From positions 103,822,480-103,886,479 of the forward strand of contig NC_079499.1 in NCBI RefSeq assembly GCF_030052815.1: 64,000 nt of DNA, read 5' to 3'. Made by a program: the position numbers and the translations under genes. Shown here piece after piece: positions 13,011 to 24,400 of the stretch. A model generated the notes under the pieces. That model saw only the letters and a program-made list of their open reading frames with translations. It searched no databases and was not told the origin of the DNA. The number at the start of each line of letters is the position of its first letter. The first letter of the stretch is position 1. Source of the DNA: Hevea brasiliensis (Eukaryota > Streptophyta > Magnoliopsida > Malpighiales > Euphorbiaceae).

Positions 13011-16000
13011 AAAATGTTATGATTCCATGATTGTTGTTAAATTTATTGTTTATTTTGATCTAATCATTTAAAATTTTTGAAATTTTCTATATCTTTTTTT
13101 TTTGTATATATATAGTTTGCTCTCCTATTTTAGTGTCATTTTTTAGTTCTTTGTGATTTGTGATTTTTCTTGTAATTTTTGCTTTTTGAAAGCTTCGCAT
13201 TTGGGAAAGTATAGGGAGCCGAGTGGGAGCAAGGAGAGCTCGTAGAGACGAAATACAAAACCAAATAGCGCTATACAAAATCAGCCGAAGCCCACAATCG
13301 AAAAACCTAGTTACGAAGAAGCTCCATTATTGCATCATGGTCACCGCTGTTTGGAAGATGAAAAGCTATAGTATCAAGAAGATAGAAACACCACAACTAC
13401 TCAAAAAAGCTAGAAGTGCCTTCCAGCAAACCATCCTTCCAAACAAGACGGGCCCCAAAGCCATGAAAACTTAGCTCCATCGGTGACCTATGAGAAGAGG
13501 TGGAAGGCAGGGTAGGCATCTCTATTTCTTTTAGCCTTAAAGGGTTGGTGACCGTTGGAACTAGGCCGACGAAATGATCCTAGAGATGCCAATGTTAGAC
13601 TTTAAACTAAGTTTTAGCCGACTTAAGAATTCTACAAGTTTCTATTCTAGAATTTATAAGTCTACTTAACAATTAAGAATTCTGAAGAGAGAAGAACGTT
13701 GCTGCAGCCAAGTTATTTGACTTGGTCCAAATGGTGGCAACATATGGCCTTAACAATGATGAAAATTTCCCTAATAGTTTACTGTATGAGTCGGAAATTT
13801 TGAGCTCATTTCACTGCCTTTATTATGCTATATACAGATCAGTGTTAAAGCATTTGCAATATAGAAGTGTAATAAAATATTGAGAAAAAATTATGAAAAA
13901 AAATTATAAATCAGCTCTAACAAATTAATAAATGAGAAAGCTTTTACGAGTTAAGTGGATGAAAAATATTTATACTATTTCTCAATTAATAAAATTATTT
14001 GAGTGTTTGTTTGTTTTAATTGCCAACAGCCAATCCATGCAACAGTGTCAAAGCCCTCTCTCATGGGATTGACCCAGAAAACAGATCTACTTTACTCTAG
14101 CTCAGTTGAACAACAAACACAGCAGATGTTCAACACAAACCCTCTCTTAGAAACCCAGAGACCTGCACACAAAATACAATGCCAAAAGCCTATCTCAGAG
14201 TCACCCTGTGATAGGGATGGAGAACTCACTCTCCGAGCGGAAGGAAGGAGCTTCCCTTGCCCGGATGGGGCAGGAAAATCTGCTAAACGGCAGAAGAAAA
14301 AAACAATCGACTCTGAAACTCCCAAAAAAGAGAGACGCTTTCTAAAGAGAGAGAGGCATTTTCACATTGTGTAAAGTCATTTTGTAATTTGCCTAAAGCA
14401 TGGAGCACCACCATATGTGGCAGTGGCCACCTCAATCCAATAGACAATTGACACGAAACAACAGTGCTTCTATTACAAGTACAAATTGCCAGCTAGCTTT
14501 TTTTTTTTTTAAAAGGTAATTTATAATTAATTTCCTGAAATATTGCAGGATCATACATTAATGCCTAATATGTTTTTAATAATAATTTAGATTTTAAAGT
14601 TTAATTCTGTTCAAATATTAGTATTTGCTGTCTAATTAATTTCGTTAGTTGCTAATAAAATATATTTTAAAATATTATAAATAAATTTATATTATTATTT
14701 AAATATAAAATAAATAATTACTTAAATATAAAATATTGATATAAAGACTATTTTGTTAATAACAATTAACACTCTATTTGGATAAAGTGAGAAAAAAGAA
14801 GGAAATTAAAATAAAAGAAAGAAAATAAACGTATTTTCCTTATTTGAAAAGAGAATGAATAAAAAAAAAAAAAAAAACTGAAATGACCATCTTTTATTTT
14901 TATAAATTGTATATATTTTTACTATGTGACTACAAATTCATAAATAATAATGAAATTAAACTTGTTAAATAATAATAACATCCATCCAAATCATCAATCC
15001 ATGTTTATTTGATAGTGAAATAAATATCAATCCATGTCAACATGACTCAATTTCCTCTTCTGCGGAGGTTGTTTGCAGTTTACAATGAGATACCATCATT
15101 CCAAAATGCCTGGCAAAGTTGCAGTCAGATGGCCTTCCATCCAGCATTAATTAAATCAATTATAGATTCTAAAGTTAAAGTCTAATGTGCTTGCAGCAGA
15201 AGTTTATTGATTAAGTGGAGGCAAAAGGTGATTTTGCTTATGTTTGTATATTCATGTCCTGTAGTTCTTATTTTGGCTTGTTTAAGATCAATTATAAAAT
15301 GAGCATTATTTCACTTGGTAGGTGATCATCAACACTTTCACATGATCAAGAAGATTAAGTGTAGAATCAACACTAGTAAAGGTAACGTTATTCTCCTCAC
15401 CAATTTGTGTTAGCCGTTCTTTTATTTTTTGCAAGGAATATTACCCTCTTTTGAAGTGAAAACAATCGACAGATTCTTGAGTGACCATAGGGGATGAAAA
15501 CTACAGGTTTGGAAACAATTGCATGGTAATGAATGTGGGAAGCTTCGGAACCACTAGTTTTCCGATTTATCGAATCTTCCCTTTTTCGGTGAAGGAAAAA
15601 CCTAACAAAGGCAAATCTACGATTGAGGAAGGATGTTGATTCGTTTTTGTAGTGGTGGATGGGAAGAAATGTTTGATTGATGGTGAGATCTAATTGCTTC
15701 TTCTGTCATGAACTCTAGTTATTTGTGAAGAAGAGAGAACTCTTTAAGCATAAGCAAACACAAAAGGAAAAAAATGAGAGAACTCTCTAAGCATAAAATT
15801 GAAGAACAATTATGTAATTTCACAGAGCAAAGGTCAACTTTCATTATTTTCTCTTTGTTTCGGAAAGAAAATACTTAGAAGAAAATAAGCCAAAATTTCC
15901 TCCCTCCATTATTTTTCTTCTTCAGTCTTATCAAACGTAGAAGGGCGTTTGATTTGATTATTTACTTTTAATTTTTTATTTAAAAATATTTTTTAATTTA

Positions 16001-16861
16001 TGAGTCAAATTAAAAATAAATAATTAATTATTTAGTAAAATAACTTTTAAATAGTTTAAGTGTTTAATTAAAAAGTACTTAAAGTAATTTAATTTATTAA
16101 AATTACTAAAAATAATATGTAGTTAAGTGTTGTAGTTATTAAAATAAGGATAATATTGATATTTTAAAAAATTATTAAAATAATATAATCTTTTATTTAC
16201 TCAAAAATTAATTTTAAAATAAGTAAATAAATCATAAATAAGATACCTTCATTTATAACTTGTAACTTATTGAAATATTTTTTTTTAGTTTAAAATCAAA
16301 CAAGTGCTAATCAACTTATAACTTTTTATTTATAAATAAATTTAATTGACTTATAAATCAAATTAAATATTTTCTTTTTCTCTCTATCCAAACAGAATTT
16401 AAATTGAGTGCGGAGAATTTATTTTGACGTCTTAAATATGAAGTCCACTCACTATAGTATAGTTGTTTATTTTATAATTATGTTAGGACCTAAACTTGAC
16501 TTGGCCGACTCAAGAATTCTACCAGTTTCTATTCTAGAGTTTGCAAGTTTTTTTTGTTGGTCTGAATTGCAAGTTTACTTAATCATGAATAGTTTGTGCT
16601 GGAAATAATTTGTCGTTAGCTAGGTCAAAAGACAACTTGGACTTTAGTTCGCATGAGTGTACATCTAGTTGGACTACATTACGTGGCCCACCCAAGATAA
16701 TTATGTTGGGTCTATAGTAGTTCTCACCATTGCTCTTATATTTGGACTATGACGAAGTCCACGTAAGAAAAATTCTTACTTGATTCGGTATATTATAAAT
16801 ATAAAATATTAAAAAATAATATAATATATTTAATAAATGAATCTTATAAATCGTAAAAAAT
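13011..16861. other. Spacer between solo LTR and monooxygenase remnants
   Basis: No intact gene. A stretch of mixed composition at about 13190-13520 and another at 14000-14400 may be transposon debris. The 123-codon frame at 14003-14374 is lysine/arginine-rich, with an equally open opposite strand, and looks non-genic. A sequence near 13595-13680 recurs in diverged form near 16475-16575. From 14500 the DNA is AT-rich, and it includes a MITE-like block at 15943-16400. Confidence 0.4.
15943..16400. mobile_element. AT-rich MITE-like element, related to 32360-32702
   Basis: It starts with GCGTTTGATTTGATT, and its interior shares several long stretches in the same order with the better-delimited MITE at 32360-32702, including the TTGTAGTTATTAAAAT and TTTAAAAAATTATT blocks. 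The right end is uncertain, because CAAAC-type termini occur twice (about 16305 and 16392). It is non-coding and would depend on a transposase encoded elsewhere. Confidence 0.5.
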
Positions 16862-18222
16862 GTGGTGATCATTGGTGCTTAATAGCGGGTTGGCCACCCC
16901 GGTAGCCTTGAAGAGAGTTGGGGTTCGATCTTTGATCTCAGAGAAATCAGAAACGCTCCGATCCACTGGTGCAGCCTTAACCCCTCACACCAAATGCTTG
17001 GCTCGCTCTTGATGCTCTTGGCGTTTCTAATAAACTTAATTCCCTTTCTACTCCTTTCACAAGGTTTGTAAATTAATGCTTCATAATCAGCCAGAAAATT
17101 TGTTTAATTACATAAATATGTGATTCTTAATCTTCTTATAATTATTATTAGTGGTCCTGTGACAAATGTGGCTACGGGCGCTGTTCAAGAGGTCTTATTC
17201 ACTGTAAAATCTCAAGGACCCAGATCAGTTCATCGCAAAGCTCTATTAGAGGCTCCAGCAGAAGAATTGCCTGCTGATTCAATTCAATTTTCTTCCAAGT
17301 TTACCTCTATTGAACAGCACAAACTTGGAGATGCTTCCATTGTTGTCCTTCATTTGGAAGATGGAACTACTATCAAATCAAAGGTATATATATCATAACA
17401 AGTAATGTTCATGTCATGAGTTCAAAGTTAACTCAGTAGTACTCGAGTTGGAGCCAAATGAACCCAAAAAAGAGTTTTAATTGAAGAAAAAGATTAACCT
17501 TTTTATGGGGATGCTATTGTAGGTTTTGATTGGTTGTGATGGGGCGCACTCGGTGGTGGCAAAACGGCTTGGACTCTGCACCAGTTCATTCAGGTCAAGC
17601 AGCAGTGCTTGGATTGGCAGTTTTTCCACAAGGCCATGGGTTTAATAAAGAAGTCACGCAGTTTAAGGATGTTGGGAAAGGGGCTGGTTTCGTCCCTCTA
17701 AACGACAAAGAGTTATACTGGTTTTTCAATTGTCCTGAAGGGGAAAACATGGCACAAGACCCACAACTAATACAGAAGGAAGTGATTGAGAAGTATGCAT
17801 ACAATTTTCCCTCACAATACTTAGACGTGGTCCGTCACGGTGGCAGGTGGCGCTATGCAGCTAATGACATCTCATCTAGCACAAGGTGGGTGTTCAGCTT
17901 TAGAGGATGCAGTTGTATTGGGCAGACACATTGGGAATTCTTTTATCATAAATGAGAGACTACTTGTTTCAGAGGATATGGCTCGAGCCTTAGATGGGTA
18001 TGTGAAAGAAAGGTGGTGGCGAGCAGCTACTCTCATCACTGCTTCCTTTCTATCAACATGGATGCAACAAGGTGGCTCTTAATGGTGGAAGAAAGTTTTC
18101 TATGCATTCATCTAAGTTTTCTATGCATTCATCTTCCCTATGTTGCTCGTTATGATTGCGGGACACTGCCAAGCGTCTTTGCCTCTGCTGAGCTGCAACA
18201 TTCCTCTAATAAATCAGACTAG
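16862..18222 (+). pseudogene. FAD-dependent monooxygenase (MO1-like) pseudogene, copy 1
   Basis: This is a remnant of a plant aromatic-ring-hydroxylase-type monooxygenase. Exon 1 (16862-17062) holds the FAD Rossmann segment but is broken by stops inside the GxGxxG loop. Exon 2 (17152-17383) and exon 3 (from 17523) keep good splice sites, and exon 3 keeps the GCDGAHSVVA motif. Breaks: a two-base deletion near 17575; a deletion after VVRH (about 17835) that fuses to the second FAD motif and removes about 30 codons; and a one-base insertion near 18080. The second FAD motif reads GGAMQLMTSHLAQG instead of the family's GDAMHPMTPDLGQG, so the flavin site is lost even where the frame is open. The C-terminal end (YDCGTLPS...NKSD) is still recognisable. 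No start codon is visible upstream of 16862. Confidence 0.87.
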
Positions 18223-18919
18223 ATTTTTTTTTCAAGAAGTGTCCATGTGTATCATTTGCATTTGAGTTGGGTTGGTCTAAAACCAATTAGGTTAGAATTT
18301 TTTTCTACTAATTTTCAGCAAAGCCATGAGGTTATGTGGGTAGTAATAAATTGTTTAAAAAGGCTGTTTAATTATGTTTAAGTGTTTATTATTAAAATAT
18401 ATTAAATTTAATACATAAATAATTGTTAATAATATCTTACTTATATATTTAAGATAAATATATGATATGATTAGTGCTTCCTAAACATCTTATAAGTAGT
18501 TGCACAGCAATTCTGTCACAGTCACACCTCTTTCCAAACATTCAATCTTATTTTGGTCCAAGTTAGTTTTCAATGGAGTTTTGTCCATTGACAGTCCAAA
18601 TTGATTGCAACTGTGCTTGAGTTTTATGATCAAACAAGAATTTTCAAATGATTGAATGAGGAACAATGAGTTAAAGAATAAGATAGTATTAGGCTTAGTT
18701 CAAAATAAATAAATAAAACCTTTTTGTGAAATTGTAATTTAATCTAATTATTTAAATTTTAATCATTTAGATCAAATTGAATAAATTAGTTATAATTTTA
18801 ATTTCCATTTATGTTCCTTCCTTTAGGTATGTAAACCGCTGCTCTCCTTCCCCATGCCTTCTGATCATAATAAGCCTATAAATTTGTTTAATAAGTGCCT
18901 CCATATCCTCTCATAATTA
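18223..18919. other. Spacer between the two monooxygenase remnants
   Basis: AT-rich, with no coding signal. Near 18826-18919 the sequence resembles the first intron of copy 1 (a shared TTTGTTTAAT stretch before an AATTATTA-AG acceptor), so the duplicated unit begins here and the first exon of copy 2 is missing. Confidence 0.45.
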
Positions 18920-20350
18920 TTAAGGGCACTATAATCAATGTGGCTACTGGAGCTGTTCAGGAGGTCTTCTACTCTGGAGCCTAAGGTCAGAAACCCAGAT
19001 CAGTTCATCGCAAAAAGCTCCATTAGAAGCTCTGGCACAAGAATTGCCAGCAAATTCAATTCGGTTTTCTCCAAGCTCACCGCTATTGAAAAGCGAGAAC
19101 TTGGAGGTGCTTCCATTGTTGTTCATTTGGAAGATGAAACTACTATCAAATCAAAGGTACAAGTGAAAACAATTTAGTTCATTTGTGTCCCAAATTGCAG
19201 GACAGCAAGAGTTAAACCCTGATCATTTTGAAACCCTGATCATTTTGTCCCCTTTTAAGAATTTTATGCAGAGGAAAGATAACCTTTTGTGATTGCAGGT
19301 TTTGACAGGCTGTGCTGGGGTGCACTTGGTGGCGGCAAATTGGCTAGGACTCTCTGCACCAGTTCATTCTGGTGGATTGGCGGTTTTTCAACAAGGCCAT
19401 GGGTTTAGCACAAACTGAAGCAGTTCTTGTATGCTGGCAAAATGGCTGGTTTCATCCCTCAAAATGACAGATTTATTGTGCTTTAACTTGCCCTGAAGGA
19501 GAAAATAGGGTTTTTTCTAAGTAAGTGGATATGGAAAAAAACATAAACACACAAAGGGTGACTTACAAAATATTTACTAAAGAGATGTTTTTCCCTAGGT
19601 AGGAGCTTGGATGCTTAGCATCCTGCTGAAGTGGATAGCTTGCTTCTTTTGAAGCTTTATATGCTTTTTTTTTTTGTGGGTCCACGCTCTCCAAATCAGC
19701 AACACTACTATAAGTAGCGTCTAAACAGTTTTTTGTCTTTATCTTGTTCCACCTGACAAAAAGCAGCACTTTTGTAAATATTTTGTAAGTCAGTGTTTAT
19801 TTTTTCAAGTCCACCTGTTTGGAAAAAAAAACTGATAAAACTTTGCACGAGACACACTCAAGCCAAAACTAATACAAAAACATGTGATTGACAAGTATGC
19901 AAAGAATTATCCCTCGCAGTACTAAGACGTGGTTCAACATGGCATCGATGGAATTTCATATCTGGAAATCTAAGGAAACATCACAGTGGTTGGCGATGCT
20001 ATGCATCCAATGACACCTGATCTGGGATAAGGTGGGTGTTGAGCTCTAGATGATGTAGTTGTACTTGTATTGGGCAGACACAATCGGGAATTCTTTATGA
20101 AAAAACAGAGGACTATTTTTTCCAAAGAACGTGGCTCAAGCAATGGGTGGGTATGTGAAAGAAAGAAGGTGGAGAGCTGCTTGACTGATCAAGGTGGGTG
20201 CAACAAGGCGGTTCTCAACGGTGGATGGAATTTGTAAGGGATGCAATTTTCTATGGACTCCTCGTCACTATTGTCTTTAATGCTTGATTGTGGGACACTG
20301 CCTAGTGCCTGGCATCTCTGCCTCTGGCTTCCTCCAATAAATCAAACTAG
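18920..20350 (+). pseudogene. FAD-dependent monooxygenase (MO1-like) pseudogene, copy 2
   Basis: This is a second, more decayed tandem copy. The exon corresponding to exon 2 is at about 18926-19156, and the next exon starts at 19299 after a TTGCAG acceptor. The first exon with the Rossmann motif is absent. The coding part is cut by a 326-bp MITE at 19508-19833 and resumes near 19843 with the segment equivalent to LIQKEVIEKYA of the family. The second FAD motif is better kept than in copy 1 (GDAMHPMTPDLG), but TAA and TAG stops follow directly at the GQGGCSALEDA position. Several other stops and frame changes are present. It is clearly non-functional. Confidence 0.85.
19508..19833. mobile_element. 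Mutator-like MITE inserted in monooxygenase copy 2
   Basis: The element has long imperfect terminal inverted repeats of about 55-60 bases. The left arm runs GGGTTTTTTC...GTGGA...TGACTTACAAAATATTTAC, and the right arm (from about 19775) is its reverse complement with a small gap. The flanks GAGAAAATA (19499-19507) and GATAAAACT (19834-19842) both match the intact coding sequence at that point (GAGAAAACA), so they are a diverged nine-base duplication. That length is typical of Mutator-like elements. It encodes no transposase. Confidence 0.8.
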
Positions 20351-21470
20351 CAAAATTGTCTATAGGATCTTATTTGTATCTCAGTTCAGTTGGGTTAGTC
20401 CAAAAACAGAAATAGGTTAGAACAATTGTTTTCATTTTTAATTTTTTACTCGTGTAAAAATGAGGCTATGCACTCACAGGTCTAGTTCTTATTATTCGAA
20501 ATTAAAAATTTTAATTCCTATTATTAGTTAATGACTCTACACTTCACTTTTTCATATAAAATAATGAATTTATTATTAAACTTTAATTCCTAAATTAAAA
20601 TTTTAAAACAAAAAATAAAGATTCCAAAAGACATCCAGACAGCAGTTCTAGCAAAGATATGACTTTAAAGTTTTTAGGCATTAGACCAACAGCTAATTTA
20701 TATGAATATAAACATCAATATAAGACTCCTTAACTAAGAGGTACTGCATAATATTTTTGATAACCCTGCAACTAAAACTTTCCCAAAAGAACCAATTCCA
20801 CAAATGATGAGAACAACTGTTTTTGAGAAATCAACATAACCCAGATTAAACCACACGATTTTATGAATTGTACAACACATTTCTTAGAGCATTTCAATTA
20901 TTAAAACAGATTGAACACAACAGGGAAAATCAAATCCCTTAAACAATTCAGTTTTTGCTGAATACTTGCAGAAATGATCTACTTGAATAAAGTTGAAGCC
21001 TGATCTTTTCTAGAAATTAGCATGCCAAATAATTGCATAACTTCTTAAAGGTACAACCATTTTTTAAATCCACCAATGCTATATCCAATAAGCATTTAAA
21101 TAGTCAGGACACAGAAATAAAATAGAAAAATAAGCAGCGTACCAGTAAGTGGAAAAAGTTGGTACTTGGTGATGTAATAGCTGGAAAACACAGCAACATC
21201 ACCCCTTCTAGATGCAAGTGAAACAAATTCACAAAATGAAGGGCATAAAGCATCCAACCCAAGACAGAAAGCAGCTGCTGTGTTACTCTCGTAAGCATTT
21301 GTTCACAAATCTGCCAAGGATACTAGAGGAAGAAGAAATTGTTCAGTAATTTTGGGTGCCTATTATTGAATCACTGGCAACCAATCATTGTTATTCCTAC
21401 AAATTTTCCAAATCTCTCAAGCCCACTGGATCGTGAGTCATCAGAGCATCTGTTGCAAAGTGAGCTCACA
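20351..21470. other. Spacer downstream of the right TNL
   Basis: AT-rich and mostly featureless. One minus-strand stretch (about 21320-21140) looks exon-like: it follows a TTGGCAG acceptor-like site, stays open in two frames and ends before GTACGC. I could not match it to a family. The part nearest 21470 should include the 3' untranslated region of the TNL. Confidence 0.35.
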
Positions 21471-24400
21471 CTAACTGCCATGAGTGCTGAACATTGCTAC
21501 ATGATCCTCCGTCATTTGATTCCTGTGTGGTTGTAGAGATAAGGAAAGCCACTGTTTCCCCTGATGCTCACAAGTATTGAATGGCGTTGGAGGCTCAAGG
21601 TGCCACTCAGTGCAGTTTTTAGCTATTTGAGACTCTTCAGTCGTCCTTTTCTTCAACTTCAAGTTCAAATCAAGATCGAGTTCCAAGTCATTATCACAAC
21701 TTCTCTTGAGATCAAATGACGTTGACTCCATTTGACGACTTACAGATTGGCTAACACTTGGATCCTCCACTACCTCATCTTGCTTGTAAACCAGATAGAC
21801 CCCGCAACTTTTCAGGATTGAACCAATTGATACTCCAAGGACTTTAAATGAAACCTCAAAGTGAGACAAACCGTCGTGCTTCAAATGCAAGCCCTTAATA
21901 AAACGACGTGGAAGATAGTACAACCACATATGATCCGACTCCAATGAAAAGAACTGTCTGGAAAACATTATCACATTTTGACCATTGATGAAAACTTCAC
22001 GTGATATGTTTGCTGTCTCTCCATCCTTTAAACTTAAAATGGCACAAAGAACCAAGGCTCTGATTTTCTCGCTCTTCTGTGAGGGTACTTGGAATGATAA
22101 AGAATCCTTTTCACTAAAATGGCTAAACCAATCTGGAATCTCACTTCCAGGAAGAAATATTTCAATCCGAAGATCCTGACGAAATTTCTGTTACATGAAA
22201 ATCACCAAATAATGGTTAGGGCTAACAAATAAAGGAAAAATTTTAAAGGTATCTAATTCAACTCTCACTAACTCACCAACAACTTTTAAAAAAGAATGTA
22301 TGCACATGCACAGTTATGCACACTTACAGAAACACATTTGTGGCTGAAGACAGCAAGAGCTAGAGGGGACACTAATGACAAATACTGTTCAAGTTTGAAG
22401 AAAAGCTAACCTTACTCAGTAATGACCTCTCAAGAAATTTGCCCTCATTTTCAGCAAGTTTGTGGCAGTTGGAGAAGTCAATATCATGAAGTTTGCTTGG
22501 CCTCTCCTCTTTATTACATCTAAATACCCTTTGTAACTGAGAAAATCTTTCCAGTGATCGACAATCTCTTGCTTCTACTTTTTTCATATTCATTGGAAGC
22601 TCTGGAATTTCTTGGACCTTCTTACAGTTGGATAATTTGAGGCTCCTCAAGTTATTCAGTAGGCGAATGCTTTGTGGAAGACTGGCAAAATCATTACCTG
22701 AAAGATCCAAATCCCTCAACATAGAAAAGCAATGATGGTCCATTAGGAAATTGATTCCCAACAAATTGCAGTTTTGTAGATCCAGAAATCTTAACATAGG
22801 AAACCCTGATGACTGTCCGTTACAAGTCAATGGAAACTCATCAAATCTAGAGCAACCTTCAAGAAGTAGACGCTTAAGATGCCGCAACTTATAAATGCTA
22901 CTTGGAAGATTGTTGAGGTTTTTGCAAAAAGTCACGGTTAAGACTTTAAGCCCAGTAAGATTTTCAATTGATGGAGGAAGAACTTCTATTGCTGTCCCAT
23001 GTAGACAAACTTTCTCCAGCCATTTCATCTCTTCCACAATATCAGGAAATGCCTCAAGTTTTGTGCAGCCAGTAAGAAGAAGTGTCCGAAGAGATCTCAA
23101 TTTGAATCTACTAGGAAGACTTTTCAGGTTAGAGCAGAACTCAAAGCTCAAAAATTCAAGTTTATCAAGATAACCAACAGACTGATGAACCTCAACTAAT
23201 TTTGAACAACCTCCAAGATTCAACCTTTCAAGATTTGGGATGAATGAGAAGTCTGGTGTTTCTATTAGGGATTCACAATCTCTCAAATCCATAAATGTCA
23301 AGTAATTCTGTAAAACACATAAGAAAATTAATATATACATACATATAAGATGCTGTCATACAAAATTTATATATAAAAAGAAATGCTAAACAATTATGTA
23401 ACCTTGAATCCTTCCCCAAATTGCCTGATGTAGCTACCATGCATGTTAATCCCAACAAGTTTTCTTGCCCGAAATCCAGATGGCATTGATGGCAATGGAC
23501 ATGCAGGCCATTCAAGCCACCTTAACTCATTAGGAAGATCCACAGGACCTCCAGTAATATGAGCATTGCGGATTAACAGTATTCGAAGTCTTCGCATTTT
23601 CAAAAATGCTTCAGCACTCAACTGTATCTCTTCAGATTCAGGTAGGTCTACCAAAATGCCTTCGATGTCATCTGTTCCCTAAAAATTCAAAGTATTTAAA
23701 CCATACAACGTTTTAGAAATTAGTCAATTATAATGATGTTTCTTGTGAACAAGAAAGAGGAAAAAATGTAGCATCTAAACTTAGAGGAGAAATGCTCTAT
23801 TCATGTGGACTTACCATATTTCCCGCGAGAACCTCAAGAACATCCTCATGAAACCACAATCTGCTGCGCCCATTAGGTTTTGCAGATTGCTGGCGAACAA
23901 CTTCTTTGCCCATTGATTGTACTAAAGCATGCATCTGTATCTTATTGTTTTCTATGCTTATCAAGGACTTCTCAATGAGGACTTTTACTCCAATGACTGG
24001 GTTGAAATCACATGCATCTAGAATTTTCATCACAACATCTTTGTCCATCCCTTTAAAGAAGCATGCAATGTCAAGGAAAATGGCTTTCTCATTATCCTCT
24101 AGGCCATCATAGCTTATCTTGAGTATTTCAAATATTCGTTTATTAGGACTTTGTTTCAGCCTAGCCATTTCGCTTTCCCATTCAGGCACGGGTCTTTTGT
24201 ACAAAAAGGAGCCCAGCACAACAAGAGCTAAAGGAAGGCCGTCAGCATAATTTACAAAGCAATGTGAAAGCTCTGCATAATCATCCGGAGACTGGGAATT
24301 CCTAAACGCATTCCAACTAAAAAGCTCAAGAGCATCACCATGAGTTAATTTTTTAATCTTATATACTCTTTCCACTTCATGGACAACTAGCAAATGTTCA

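Noticed and set aside
14003..14374. 123-codon frame rich in Lys and Arg
   Set aside because: The opposite strand is open over the same stretch, no family is recognised, and the surroundings look like transposon debris.
14770..15945. Possible 1.2-kb element with purine-rich inverted ends
   Set aside because: The similarity between TTTGGATAAAGTGAGAAAAA and the reverse complement near 15930 is weak and low-complexity, and no duplication is evident.
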